This document shows, piece by piece, positions 27,678 to 36,193 of a stretch of 64,000 nucleotides of DNA; position 1 is the first letter of the stretch, and the number at the start of each line of letters is the position of its first letter. Origin of the DNA: Parundibacterium terreum (lineage in GTDB: Bacteria; Pseudomonadota; Gammaproteobacteria; Burkholderiales; Burkholderiaceae_D). The translations under genes were made by a program, and so were the position numbers. Location: positions 1 through 64,000 of the forward strand of contig NZ_BMED01000007.1 of assembly GCF_014636315.1 (NCBI RefSeq), read 5' to 3'. The notes below the pieces were generated by a model that saw only the letters and a program-made list of their open reading frames with translations, did no database searches and was not told where the DNA came from.

Positions 27678-27701
27678 CATTTCATGCTTCTGTGTTGTGC
27701 C

Positions 27702-28034
27702 TTAGTGCAGCACGCGGTTTTTTGTGTCTTCCGCTGGCGGTTTGCGGTGCTGTACCAGGATCCAGGGCCGGACTACAACGGTCCACAGGCTGGCGTTATC
27801 GTCCAGCCAGGCCTTGGCCTGCAAGTCGCTGACTTTTGCCAGGTCGCCCGAGGTGAGCCAGCGTGTCACCGCCTCCTTGTTATCCTTGGTCACTTGCAGC
27901 GCGGCCTCGATCAGGTCCAGTTCAGGACTCACGGCAATGACGGTACCGGCCGCAAAATGGCGTAATAATTCTTTCCAGGGAAATTGTGCGGTTTCCTGTA
28001 TCAGTTTGGTCTTCAGTATGTCGTCTGTTTCCAT
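27702..28034 (-). CDS. DUF2288 family protein
   Basis: 110 residues from ATG 28034 (METDDILKTKLIQETAQFPW). Matches DUF2288, a small cytoplasmic family: FPWKELLRHFAAGTVIAVSP, DLIEAALQVTKDNKEAVTRW and the C-terminal WTVVVRPWILVQHR. Function unknown. It lies 65 bp downstream of the MFS gene on the same strand and may be co-transcribed with it. The longer in-frame extension upstream to 28184 is basic, coding-poor and overlaps the MFS gene, so it was rejected. Confidence 0.85.
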   Translation of the reverse strand: METDDILKTKLIQETAQFPWKELLRHFAAGTVIAVSPELDLIEAALQVTKDNKEAVTRWLTSGDLAKVSDLQAKAWLDDNASLWTVVVRPWILVQHRKPPAEDTKNRVLH

Positions 28035-28099
28035 AAGCGTGCAATAGCGATGCGGTCGTGAGTGATAGTGAATTTTAACGCTTCGGCGGCGTATCGGCC

Positions 28100-29356
28100 T
28101 TATTTGTCTGCAGGATCTTTGCCGGATTCTGCGGCTTTGGGAAATGCGTGCATATTGCGCAACACAGGGAAGCCGAACATCCACAGTCCGGTGACGACAA
28201 GGGTGGCCACGCCGCCCAGCACCAGCGCCGGCACCAGGCCGAACCAGCCGGCGGTGATGCCGGATTCAAATTCGCCCAGTTCATTGGAGGCGCCAATGAA
28301 GACGGCATTGACGGCGCTGACACGGCCGCGTATTGCGTCCGGCGTTTCAAACTGTACCAGCAAGTGACGGATATACACACTGACCATATCGCCACTGCCC
28401 ATCAGGAACAGCATCAGCAGTGCCAACGGCAGGTTGCTGGTAGCGCCCATCACGACAGTGGATGCGCCGAACAAGGCCACGCCGCCGAACATCCAGCGGC
28501 CGACCTTATGCTTGATAGGCCAGAAGGCCAGCACGATCGAGGTCAGCGCAGCGCCCACGCCTGGTGCCGTGCGCAGCAAACCGAGGCCGGTAGGGCCGGT
28601 ATGCAGCACATCGTGCGCATAGGCGGGCAGCAGCGCCGTCGCACCGCCGAATAGCACCGCGAACAAGTCCAGCGAAATAGCACCGAGTACGACCGGCCGC
28701 GACCAAACAAAGCGCAGCCCTTCCAGCAGGCTATGCAGAGTGGCAGGTTCCTTGCGAACGGCAGGGCCGACGATCTTGGTTCTTGTCATCAGTATCACCG
28801 CCAGCGTCAGCAGTACTGCAACAACTGCATACACGGCTTTGGGGCCGGCCAGGTACAACAGGCCTCCAAGTACCGGGCCCAGGATTACCGCTACGTGAAA
28901 GCTGGACGAACTCAGCGCGACCGCGTTGCTGAAATTTTCTACCGGTACCAGGTTCATCAGTATCGCCTGGGAAGCCGGCATCATGAATGCGCGCGCGCTG
29001 CCGAATAGCACCAGCACCGCGAACACCGGCCACACCCTGGTGATACCGGACAGGGTAAAAGCCAGCAGCAGCGCGCCGCACAGCAATTGCGCCAGCAGGC
29101 ATAGCAGGATGATGCTGCGGCGGTTGTAGCGGTCCGCCACGTGGCCGGCAAACAGGATCAATACGAAGAAGGGTGCAAACTGGGCCAGCCCTATCATGCC
29201 CAGATCAAACAGGCTGCCAGTCAGTTGATACACTTGCCAGCCTATCGCCACGCTTTGCATTTGTACGGCAAGCGTGCCCAGTACGCGGGCGGAAAGATAA
29301 TTTGCGAAATTGCGGTTTTTTAAAACGCTGAAGCCGTTGGCGAGGGTATTGGACAT
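28100..29356 (-). CDS. MFS transporter (EntS-like family)
   Basis: 418 residues with about 12 transmembrane helices. N-terminal FANYLSARVLGTLAVQMQSV and the loop-2/3 motif GHVADRYNRRSI are typical of the MFS_3 group that includes the enterobactin exporter EntS. Substrate cannot be inferred; many relatives export siderophores or drugs. Located away from any siderophore genes in this window. Confidence 0.88.
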   Translation of the reverse strand: MSNTLANGFSVLKNRNFANYLSARVLGTLAVQMQSVAIGWQVYQLTGSLFDLGMIGLAQFAPFFVLILFAGHVADRYNRRSIILLCLLAQLLCGALLLAFTLSGITRVWPVFAVLVLFGSARAFMMPASQAILMNLVPVENFSNAVALSSSSFHVAVILGPVLGGLLYLAGPKAVYAVVAVLLTLAVILMTRTKIVGPAVRKEPATLHSLLEGLRFVWSRPVVLGAISLDLFAVLFGGATALLPAYAHDVLHTGPTGLGLLRTAPGVGAALTSIVLAFWPIKHKVGRWMFGGVALFGASTVVMGATSNLPLALLMLFLMGSGDMVSVYIRHLLVQFETPDAIRGRVSAVNAVFIGASNELGEFESGITAGWFGLVPALVLGGVATLVVTGLWMFGFPVLRNMHAFPKAAESGKDPADK

Positions 29357-29590
29357 TGTTGATAGAGTGGATATTCAGGATTGATTCATGCCATCCCTCC
29401 CGTAGCCATCCTGTAGCGGCGAAAGAAAATGAGCAGGCAGACAGGCGGATATATCGCCTTGCTTACCACGTATAGCCGGGCAGGGGCTTCATGGCTATAG
29501 CGATACCAGGAATGGTAGCCGATTTTCGGAAAAGACGATGCCGTCGTGCAATTTCTTGCACTCCTCATTCCCCATTCTTGCTAGGCGATG

Positions 29591-30457
29591 CTAATCGTTG
29601 CCGCGCGTATTGATCCAGTCTGCAGTCCACTCAGCCACTTGATCGCGCCATACCCGGCGTGAAAAAGTGTGGTCGGCGTCGGCTATTTCACGCCGGCTGA
29701 CGCGTGGTGATGCCAGCAATTTTTTCAGGCTGCCTGAGGATGCCGCGAGGTCCGAAAATTCTTGCGCGGTCAGGTCTTTGCCCGCCAGGATGATCAATAC
29801 CTTGCCGCTAAAGCCGGCCAGGCCGTCAATCATGCGCTGCGGCAGATCTGCATCCTGCGGCTCATCATCAATTGAGGCCGTGCGCTTGCCGCGTGCTGCC
29901 AGCTTGGAAACCAGGCCTGCAAATGAGGAGGCGGCAGAGGAAAAGCTGAAGCGGCCGGAAAATATCTTCTTCCACAAATCAGCCTGGAACAGGCGGTCGC
30001 GATAGTAGTGCTTCAGGTAGGCCTTGGCCATGCCTTGCTCGGTCCTGACCCAGGGGTTTAATAGCACCAGGCCGGTGACGCGCTCGTCCTGCGGCGCATA
30101 GAACAAGGATGCGGAAGCGCCATCGCACAAGCCCCATAAGGCGACCTCGCGCAGACCGGGTACGGCGGCAAAAAACTGGTCCAGCGCAGTCCGCACATCG
30201 TCATGGATGTCGTCGAAAGTACTTTGCGGGCCTTCGCTGTCACCCATGCCGCTGTAGTCGAAACGCATCATAGGGATGCCACGTTCGGCCAGATGTCTGG
30301 CCAGCAAGGTGAATTGACGGTGACTGCCGACGCGGTATTGAGGGCCGCCGACGATGACCAGCACGCCGCTGCTTCCTGCTTGTTCAGGCAAGCTCAGGAT
30401 GCCGTGCAGGCGGTTCGCCAGTGAATCGAAACTGAGTGCAGATTCGGTAAATTTCAT
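29591..30457 (-). CDS. Alpha/beta hydrolase 1, exosortase A system-associated
   Basis: 288 residues from ATG 30457 (MKFTESALSFDSLANRL). Alpha/beta-hydrolase core with VIVGGPQYRVGSHRQFTLLA, MMRFDYSGMGDSEG and a nucleophile-elbow-like WGLCDGASASLF; histidine in DADHTFSR near the end. Fits the hydrolase-1 family (TIGR03100 type) found only with the exosortase A/PEP-CTERM system. It starts one base after the hydrolase-2 stop, making an ACP-hydrolase2-hydrolase1 operon. Likely acts on an acyl or thioester intermediate of the associated small-molecule pathway (inference). Confidence 0.9.
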   Translation of the reverse strand: MKFTESALSFDSLANRLHGILSLPEQAGSSGVLVIVGGPQYRVGSHRQFTLLARHLAERGIPMMRFDYSGMGDSEGPQSTFDDIHDDVRTALDQFFAAVPGLREVALWGLCDGASASLFYAPQDERVTGLVLLNPWVRTEQGMAKAYLKHYYRDRLFQADLWKKIFSGRFSFSSAASSFAGLVSKLAARGKRTASIDDEPQDADLPQRMIDGLAGFSGKVLIILAGKDLTAQEFSDLAASSGSLKKLLASPRVSRREIADADHTFSRRVWRDQVAEWTADWINTRGND

Positions 30458-30458
30458 G

Positions 30459-31301
30459 TTATGGCCTCTGGAAGACATCCGTCGTGGCACTGATCCACTC
30501 GGGCGCATCGACCGTTTCCTGTGTTGTCCAGAATGCAGGACCATGCACAAAATCCACCCACAGGCTGGCGCCTTGCTGCATCCAGGCGTCGGCCAGTTTT
30601 TTTCTGGCAGGCGGCAGGGAGGGATTGCCCGGATTGACGTTTTCCAACCAATATACGGGACTACCTGGAGGAGTCCAGTCGGAAACCTCAAGTTTATCGA
30701 TGCCGGCGACCAGCTCCGGCGCGATATCGTAGCCGGCGATTTCTATTTTTTCTCCGGCCAGCAGGGCCTGGCGTATGCCCTGGGTGCCGCCATTTTTTTG
30801 CTCCGCACCGTTGATCATATCGTTGGCCAGCAACAGTCTGAAAAACTGGTTCAGGTATTGGCTGCCGTTGAAGACCGGCTGCCACAGAACGATTTTCTCG
30901 ATGTCGGAACGGGCGTCGCGCGCAAAATCCAGCGCCAGCAGCGCGCCCATGCGTACCCCCCACAGCGACAAGGGTTCCTCACCGCGCATCATCAGCCAGT
31001 GCTGCGCGCGATGCAGATCATCCTTCCAGATATCCCAGCGCGCATCGCCGAAATCACCGCTGCTGTCACCGCAGCCATACAGGTCGATTTGCAACACCGC
31101 ATAGCCAGCGGCAGCCAGCGCCCTGGACTGCAGGGCAGCCATGCGCCGCGATTTGTTCATCTCTTCGGCAAAGGGATGGACATGGATCACTGTGCCGCGG
31201 CAGGTGACGCCCGGCGGGCAGGGATGGAACAGGCAAAAACGCTGGTCTGCCCCCGCATCGAGGAAAAAGGCTTCAGCGCCGGTATCCCCCGGGGACCTCA
31301 T
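30459..31301 (-). CDS. Alpha/beta hydrolase 2, exosortase A system-associated
   Basis: 280 residues of the hydrolase-2 type (TIGR03101 type): VIHVHPFAEEMNKSRRM, LQIDLYGCGDSSGDFGDARW and LWGVRMGALLALDFA, where the usual nucleophile position reads R in GVRMG rather than Ser. The N-terminus overlaps the ACP gene by 4 bp and hydrolase 1 follows at once. The elbow lacking a clear serine suggests an atypical or non-classical activity. Confidence 0.9.
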   Translation of the reverse strand: MRSPGDTGAEAFFLDAGADQRFCLFHPCPPGVTCRGTVIHVHPFAEEMNKSRRMAALQSRALAAAGYAVLQIDLYGCGDSSGDFGDARWDIWKDDLHRAQHWLMMRGEEPLSLWGVRMGALLALDFARDARSDIEKIVLWQPVFNGSQYLNQFFRLLLANDMINGAEQKNGGTQGIRQALLAGEKIEIAGYDIAPELVAGIDKLEVSDWTPPGSPVYWLENVNPGNPSLPPARKKLADAWMQQGASLWVDFVHGPAFWTTQETVDAPEWISATTDVFQRP

Positions 31302-31549
31302 TGGCTCAGCTTGCTTTCTACAAAAGCGGCAAGGCTGCCCAGTGTCTCAAAAGTCTTGCCGTTGATTTCATCGTCTTCCACGCTGAAACCAAAGTGCTCT
31401 TCAATGGCGGCGATGACATTGACGACGGCCATGGAGTCCAGCTCGGCCATGCCGCCAAGCAGTACGGTGTCCGTATCCAAGTGCGCTTTTTGCGGTCCCA
31501 GATTCAAGGTCTCGTCCAAAATATCTTTCAGATATTCAATTGCTTGCAT
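31298..31549 (-). CDS. Acyl carrier protein, exosortase A system-associated
   Basis: 83 residues from ATG 31549 (MQAIEYLKDILDETLNLG). Acidic four-helix ACP with the phosphopantetheine serine in AELDSMAVVNVIAAIEEHF. First of a 4-bp-overlapping operon with two hydrolases. ACPs of this family carry an acyl group for the exosortase-associated pathway; the FeeM-like synthases encoded at 36.2-39.0 kb and the acyl ligase at 47.5 kb are natural partners (inference). The longer in-frame extension to 31708 is unlikely coding. Confidence 0.9.
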   Translation of the reverse strand: MQAIEYLKDILDETLNLGPQKAHLDTDTVLLGGMAELDSMAVVNVIAAIEEHFGFSVEDDEINGKTFETLGSLAAFVESKLSQ

Positions 31550-32094
31550 AAATAGTGTCCGGATTTGCCTGGTGAAACGATCAATATTTGCGAGCGTGGC
31601 CAGCTTGACCGTATCAGGCGAGGCGCTCGGTTTTTTAATAATTACCGTAACGACATGATACCCGAAGCAGCTTGCGGAAAAGCCGGCGGTAAGTGTTGCT
31701 TGCCGCAAATGTGCAAATTTAACCGGAATTTACCATTACCCACGAGCGGATTCTCTATAATACAAAGAGACCGGTTTTTCACGGGGTTGGTTCCTGTGCG
31801 CACGCAATGCAGCATCTTCGGGAGATAATTGCCGGACCACACAAGATATTCCATGCAAATGTCTTAATAGCAATCGCCGTTTGTCGAAAATTTTTACGCT
31901 TTTTCGAAAAAATAGCCACAGGAAAATATTTTCCTTGATTGACGCACGTAAGTCATTGATAATTAAAGGGTATTGCTAGGCAGGAAAAGTTGGAATGTAT
32001 CTTGCTTACTACTCAGGTAAGAATCGCAAAATGAACAGGAATAGCAGTTTTTGATATTTCTTGGCGAAAATAAAATGCAGGGATGGAGAGTGTC
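31550..32094. other. AT-rich divergent intergenic region
   Basis: About 545 bp between the ACP operon and the Tat-signal gene. It must hold two promoters. A few A/T tracts are visible, but no consensus sigma54 or well-spaced -35/-10 pair was found. Confidence 0.45.
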
Positions 32095-32733
32095 ATGACT
32101 ACTGAGCAACCACAACACGACAGCAACGAAAAACACCCGCCGCAAGGAATGGTCGAACAGATCACCCCTGCCGGTGAATCGCGTCGCCGCTTTACCAAGA
32201 CAGGTATTGCTGCATCGGGTGTGCTCGTTACTTTGGCTAGCCGTCCGGCACTGGGCTGTACTGTCGGGGTGTCACCTTCTGTCTATTGCTCAGGTAATGT
32301 CAGCGGTCACGGACCTAAAGATACGAGCCACCCAGGCTGCCCGCCGAATTACTGGTCAGGTAATTGTGATCACGGCTGGCCTGGCAGTTGCAAGACCGAT
32401 ACGAAGTTTGAAACCTGCTTTACGGGAACCAACAGCACGTCTCCTTGCTATGGCTGGACATTGATACAAATCCTGGATCCGCAAAATAATTACAAAAAAG
32501 ATAAAAAAGGTAAAATCACGAGGTTTGTGGATACCAAAGGCGGCCTTGCCAAATATCTGGTTGCCGCTTACTTGAATAATATCGCAGGGAAAGCACCTTT
32601 CGTTACCCGCGCAAACATTATTAAAATGTATACTGATGTTTATCAAGGTGGTGGCGGCTACATCCCAACCAAGGGCGCTGCAGCGTGGTCCCCTTCATAT
32701 ATTATGACTTACCTCGGCGGTACCTGGGATTAG
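32095..32733 (+). CDS. Tat-signal, cysteine-rich protein; candidate substrate of the HPr-rel-A cassette
   Basis: 212 residues from ATG 32095 (MTTEQPQHDS), preceded by GGAGAG at 6-base spacing; the ATG at 32083 has no such site. Residues 29-35 read SRRRFTK, matching the twin-arginine S-R-R-x-F-x-K motif, followed by a hydrophobic run (TGIAASGVLVTLASRPALG). Then seven cysteines lie within residues 55-118 (55, 65, 82, 91, 99, 108, 118), interspersed with Gly/Pro/His. The C-terminal ~90 residues are a basic globular-looking part. It sits 46 bp upstream of the PqqD-like, HprK-like and nucleotidyltransferase genes. Exported by Tat and perhaps modified by these enzymes; this is inference. No family recognised. 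Confidence 0.8.
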   Translation: MTTEQPQHDSNEKHPPQGMVEQITPAGESRRRFTKTGIAASGVLVTLASRPALGCTVGVSPSVYCSGNVSGHGPKDTSHPGCPPNYWSGNCDHGWPGSCKTDTKFETCFTGTNSTSPCYGWTLIQILDPQNNYKKDKKGKITRFVDTKGGLAKYLVAAYLNNIAGKAPFVTRANIIKMYTDVYQGGGGYIPTKGAAAWSPSYIMTYLGGTWD

Positions 32734-32779
32734 CCCTGTTTGCAGGATTCGCTATTTCTTTTAGGATGATGGTTCAAGC

Positions 32780-33049
32780 ATGAAATGGCGAGCAATAGCG
32801 GGCGGTTCCTCAATGCGAAACTGGGGAGATGAGTATGTTGTCTACAATCCCCTCTCAGGAGATTCTCATCTCCTGGGTCTGGCCGGCGGCCAGATTTTAT
32901 TAAAATTACAGCAGGCCCCTCTGGATTCCAAGGCCTTGATGGAACAACTGGCTACTGACTGGCAGTTCGATTCCGAACAAGACGCGATCGCGCAAATAGA
33001 TGCTTTGTTGACGGACCTGGGTGCATTGGCCTTGATTGAGCGTGCCTGA
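32780..33049 (+). CDS. PqqD-like protein of the HPr-rel-A system
   Basis: 89 residues. The middle matches the PqqD/RRE fold (WGDEYVVYNPLSGDSHLLG, then LMEQLATDWQFDSEQDAIAQ and IDALLTDLGALALI). PqqD-type domains bind leader regions of precursor peptides and present them to modifying enzymes. This small family (TIGR04353 type) travels with an HprK-related kinase. Its stop is immediately followed by the kinase TTG start, so translation is coupled. Confidence 0.88.
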   Translation: MKWRAIAGGSSMRNWGDEYVVYNPLSGDSHLLGLAGGQILLKLQQAPLDSKALMEQLATDWQFDSEQDAIAQIDALLTDLGALALIERA

Positions 33050-33964
33050 TTGACAGTTTCTTCCTTAAAATTATCCGAGTTAAAAGCCAGGCTAAAGAAG
33101 GGTTTGTTCCTTCGCATCGGTCCAGTGACCATGGCCATCCGCAGTACTGTTCCCAGTGTGGTAGAGGGCGTGCGGCTGGTTTATGCCGATTACCCGCTTG
33201 CCGATGATGATTTCGCCGATTTCCACGTCACGCTGAATCCTCCACGTAACCTGCGCAGATGGCTCAAGCCGCAGGCGATGTTTGAACTGGATGGCGTTTC
33301 TCCTTTCAAGCCTTTGCCGTTCAAGCAGGCATTTCCGATGCTGGAATGGGGAATGAACTGGTGTGTCTCCACCCACATGCATGGTTACCTGATGATCCAT
33401 GCTGCAGTGATGGAAAGAGACGGCCACGCGGCGATCTTGCCCGCGCCGCCCGGCTCAGGCAAAAGTACCTTGTGTGCGACACTGGTCCACAAGGGCTGGC
33501 GGCTGTTATCCGACGAACTGACGCTGATACGCCTCGCCGACGGTGAAATTATTCCTTTGCCTCGTCCCGTCAGCCTTAAAAATGCGTCCATCGACATTGT
33601 GCAGCAATATGTGCCGTCTGCAGTATTGAGCCCAAAAGTCTACGACACCCTGAAGGGGACCGTGGCATTGATGAAGCCGCCTGCTGACAGCCTTGCCCGG
33701 ATTGCGGAAACGGTAAAGCCTGCCTGGATCATTTTTCCCAAGTACGAGGCCGGTGCTGCGACGCGGCTGGAAGCCATACCGCAATCACGCGCCTTCATGC
33801 GGGTCGCTGACAATGCCTTCAATTACAGCCTGCTGGGTGCAAGAGGATTTGAGGCCCTGGCTGGGCTGATCGACAAATCCACGGCGTTTGACTTCAACTA
33901 CAGTTCCCTGGATGAGGCGATAGAAACCTTCGCCTCATTGCAAACTCCTGCCCAAGCACTATGA
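33050..33964 (+). CDS. HprK-related kinase A
   Basis: 304 residues from a TTG start abutting the previous stop. HPr kinase-like C-terminal domain: H117 region MIHAAVMERDG, Walker A A132-P-P-G-S-G-K-S-T140, and DELTLIRLADGEIIPLPRPV that would hold the second metal/phosphate-binding element. HPr kinases phosphorylate serine on HPr, but no HPr or PTS gene is here. Homologous kinases phosphorylate lasso-type peptides in some clusters, so phosphorylation of a protein or peptide substrate is likely. Overlaps the nucleotidyltransferase gene by 4 bp. Confidence 0.9.
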   Translation: MTVSSLKLSELKARLKKGLFLRIGPVTMAIRSTVPSVVEGVRLVYADYPLADDDFADFHVTLNPPRNLRRWLKPQAMFELDGVSPFKPLPFKQAFPMLEWGMNWCVSTHMHGYLMIHAAVMERDGHAAILPAPPGSGKSTLCATLVHKGWRLLSDELTLIRLADGEIIPLPRPVSLKNASIDIVQQYVPSAVLSPKVYDTLKGTVALMKPPADSLARIAETVKPAWIIFPKYEAGAATRLEAIPQSRAFMRVADNAFNYSLLGARGFEALAGLIDKSTAFDFNYSSLDEAIETFASLQTPAQAL

Positions 33965-35040
33965 GCCAGCGCGAACTTATCCTCCAGGCTTTCCGGGCAC
34001 CGGATACTCTGGCCAAGCTGGAGTTACGCCACTGGGACTTGCTGCTGCGGCAGGCGTGGAAATCCAACCTGATGTCCAGCTTGTATTTTTTGCTGGAAGA
34101 CAAGCAGTTGCTGGCAACGATACCCGAGCAGGCGCAACGGCACCTGCAGTGGTCTTATTATCTGGCGCAAAGGCACACCCAGGCAGTATTGTGGGAAATC
34201 GGTTTTATTCGCAAGGCGCTGGAAGATGCCGGGCTGAGAATGGTGGTGCTGAAAGGCGCGGCCTACGTGCTGGCAAAACTGCCGCATGCAAGGGGGCGCA
34301 TATTTTCCGACATCGATATCATCGTTCCCAAGGAAAGCCTTGGCAATGCCGAAGGCAGCCTGATGCTGCATGGCTGGCACGCCAGCCATCACGACGAATA
34401 CGACCAGCGCTACTATCGCGAATGGATGCATGAAATACCGCCGATGGAGCATGCCAAGCGGATGACGGTGATTGACGTGCATCACGCCATTTTGCCATCG
34501 ACTGCGGCCATCCATCCAGATTCCGCCAAGCTGCTGGCGGCAGCCAGACACGTGGGTGAAGTGGAGAATACTTTTGTATTTTCTCCTGCAGATATGGTGT
34601 TGCACAGCGCCGTGCATTTGTTCCATGACGGCGAATACGATAATGGCCTCAGGGACCTGGTGGATATACACGGCTTGCTGCAATACTATGGAGATTCGCC
34701 GGAATTCTGGACCACGCTGACATCCAGGGGGCGCGAACTGGAACTGACGCGACCTTTATTTTATGCACTGCGCTATTCTGCGCTGTTGCTGCATACGCCG
34801 ATCCCGGCGGAGGCTTTGCGCGACGCTGACATAGGGCGGCCCGGCAACCTGCTGCTGAAGTGCATGGACAAACTGTTTACGCGGGCTTTGCTGCCGGACC
34901 ACTTCAGTTGTAACGACAGATGGACGGCGACAGCCAGGCTGATGCTATACATGCGCGCCAACTGGCTGCGGATGCCACCCTTGCTATTGGCGCGACATTT
35001 ATTTCATAAGGCTTTTCTTTCTCCCAAGAAAGAAGATTGA
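33961..35040 (+). CDS. Nucleotidyltransferase family protein (NTP_transf_5)
   Basis: 359 residues, first four bases overlapping the kinase gene. The nucleotidyltransferase signature is visible: K98-G-A in MVVLKGAAYVLAK, and S116-D-I-D119 after GRIF. Family members near modified-peptide clusters are thought to add a nucleotide or sugar to a phosphorylated product. With the PqqD-like protein and the kinase it forms a three-gene cassette downstream of the Tat-signal protein. Chemical target unproven. Confidence 0.88.
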   Translation: MSQRELILQAFRAPDTLAKLELRHWDLLLRQAWKSNLMSSLYFLLEDKQLLATIPEQAQRHLQWSYYLAQRHTQAVLWEIGFIRKALEDAGLRMVVLKGAAYVLAKLPHARGRIFSDIDIIVPKESLGNAEGSLMLHGWHASHHDEYDQRYYREWMHEIPPMEHAKRMTVIDVHHAILPSTAAIHPDSAKLLAAARHVGEVENTFVFSPADMVLHSAVHLFHDGEYDNGLRDLVDIHGLLQYYGDSPEFWTTLTSRGRELELTRPLFYALRYSALLLHTPIPAEALRDADIGRPGNLLLKCMDKLFTRALLPDHFSCNDRWTATARLMLYMRANWLRMPPLLLARHLFHKAFLSPKKED

Positions 35041-35192
35041 TTCAATCGTTTTTTTGTACGCAGTACGATCTTTTCATGCTACCCCGGCGATTAAGTGGCG
35101 GGGTGTCACGTGCCAGGCTTGACGCTGCTATTTTCATCAGGCCTTAAGCTACAACTTTCACGGCGCGGACGAGTTCGAGCGCGAGGTTCACC

Positions 35193-36086
35193 ATGGCGAA
35201 TGCCGCTTTTTTAAGACGTTCCACAGTTCTGTGTGCGCTGCTCTGCATGATGTGGGCAGCATCTGCGGCCGAGTTGCCGACGCCGGTAGCGATCGATGTC
35301 AGCGGCGTACTGAGTGAGTCCATGACGCTCACTGCGGAAGCCAGAAAATATGAAAATGCGGAAGGTGTTGCGCGTGACTACGCGCGGGCCGTGGAATTGT
35401 ATTGCGCTGCCGCCAAGCTGGGCTATGCGGATGCGCAGTATGCGCTGGGCTGGATGTATGCCAACGGCCGCGGCGTCCCCAGGAGTGATGAAATTGCCGC
35501 TCAGCTGTTTCAGGCAGCGGCGGAGCAGGGGCACAGCCAGGCGAAGGAGCTTACGCAATTTGTTCCCTCCCAGACCTTGGCCTTGCCGGCTTGCCTGCTG
35601 GAGGAAAGGATAGTCATAGAACAGCCGCAGGAAGATGCGGCGCCCGGCAATTATCCAAAAGCGATTGCCAAGCTGGTGGACAAGATAGCGCCGCATTATC
35701 GTATCGATCCCAAGCTGGTAATGGCTGTTATATCGGTAGAGTCAGGCTTCAATATCAAGGCTATTTCTCCCAAGAACGCGCAAGGCCTGATGCAGCTGAC
35801 CCCGGAGACGGCGCAGCGCTTCCGGGTCAAGGATGCGTTTGATGCCGAAGATAATATCAAGGGCGGCATCGCCTACCTTCAATGGCTGCTGGCCTATTTC
35901 AAGGGCAATGTGCCGCTGGTTGCCGCTGCCTACAATGCCGGCGAAAGGGCAGTCGAGAAATATCGCGGCGTTCCGCCCTATCTGGAGACGATAGAGTACG
36001 TCAAGAAAATCAACAGCCGTTACGGAAAATCCCGCCACGCCTTCCAGCGCAGCATCACTGAAGCTTCCCCGGTCGTCATGCGCTGA
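35193..36086 (+). CDS. Lytic transglycosylase with Sel1-like repeats
   Basis: 297 residues with GCGAGGT ahead of the ATG. Signal peptide (LCALLCMMWAASAAE), Sel1-type repeats ~57-115 (AVELYCAAAKLGYADAQYAL; GWMYANGRGV), then an SLT domain with catalytic E183 in ISVESGFN, AQGLMQLTPETAQRF and AAAYNAGERAV. It cleaves peptidoglycan between MurNAc and GlcNAc to make 1,6-anhydro ends, perhaps to let an exported assembly pass the wall. It follows the HPr-rel-A cassette by ~150 bp and may be co-transcribed. Confidence 0.92.
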   Translation: MANAAFLRRSTVLCALLCMMWAASAAELPTPVAIDVSGVLSESMTLTAEARKYENAEGVARDYARAVELYCAAAKLGYADAQYALGWMYANGRGVPRSDEIAAQLFQAAAEQGHSQAKELTQFVPSQTLALPACLLEERIVIEQPQEDAAPGNYPKAIAKLVDKIAPHYRIDPKLVMAVISVESGFNIKAISPKNAQGLMQLTPETAQRFRVKDAFDAEDNIKGGIAYLQWLLAYFKGNVPLVAAAYNAGERAVEKYRGVPPYLETIEYVKKINSRYGKSRHAFQRSITEASPVVMR

Positions 36087-36137
36087 TCTCTTTGCAATAC
36101 ACGCTGATTGCTTAAGGCTGCAATGCGCGGATGGCGC

Positions 36138-36172
36138 AAAAAAACGGCGCCAGAATTAACCGCGCCGTTTTC
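36138..36172. terminator. Bidirectional terminator between converging genes
   Basis: 8-bp stem aacggcgc/gcgccgtt (36143-36150 with 36162-36169) flanked by an A run on the left and a T run on the right. It lies between the lytic transglycosylase gene and the converging acyl synthase gene. Confidence 0.8.
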
Positions 36173-36193
36173 GTTATGGATTTGCCGAGCCGC

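Noticed and set aside
30354-31658. Long plus-strand frame opposite the hydrolase/ACP operon
   Set aside because: Antisense to three conserved, overlapping genes; no supporting motif.
35094-35117. CGTGCCAG motif resembling a reverse sigma54 element
   Set aside because: The GC that should lie 10 bases from CC is absent.
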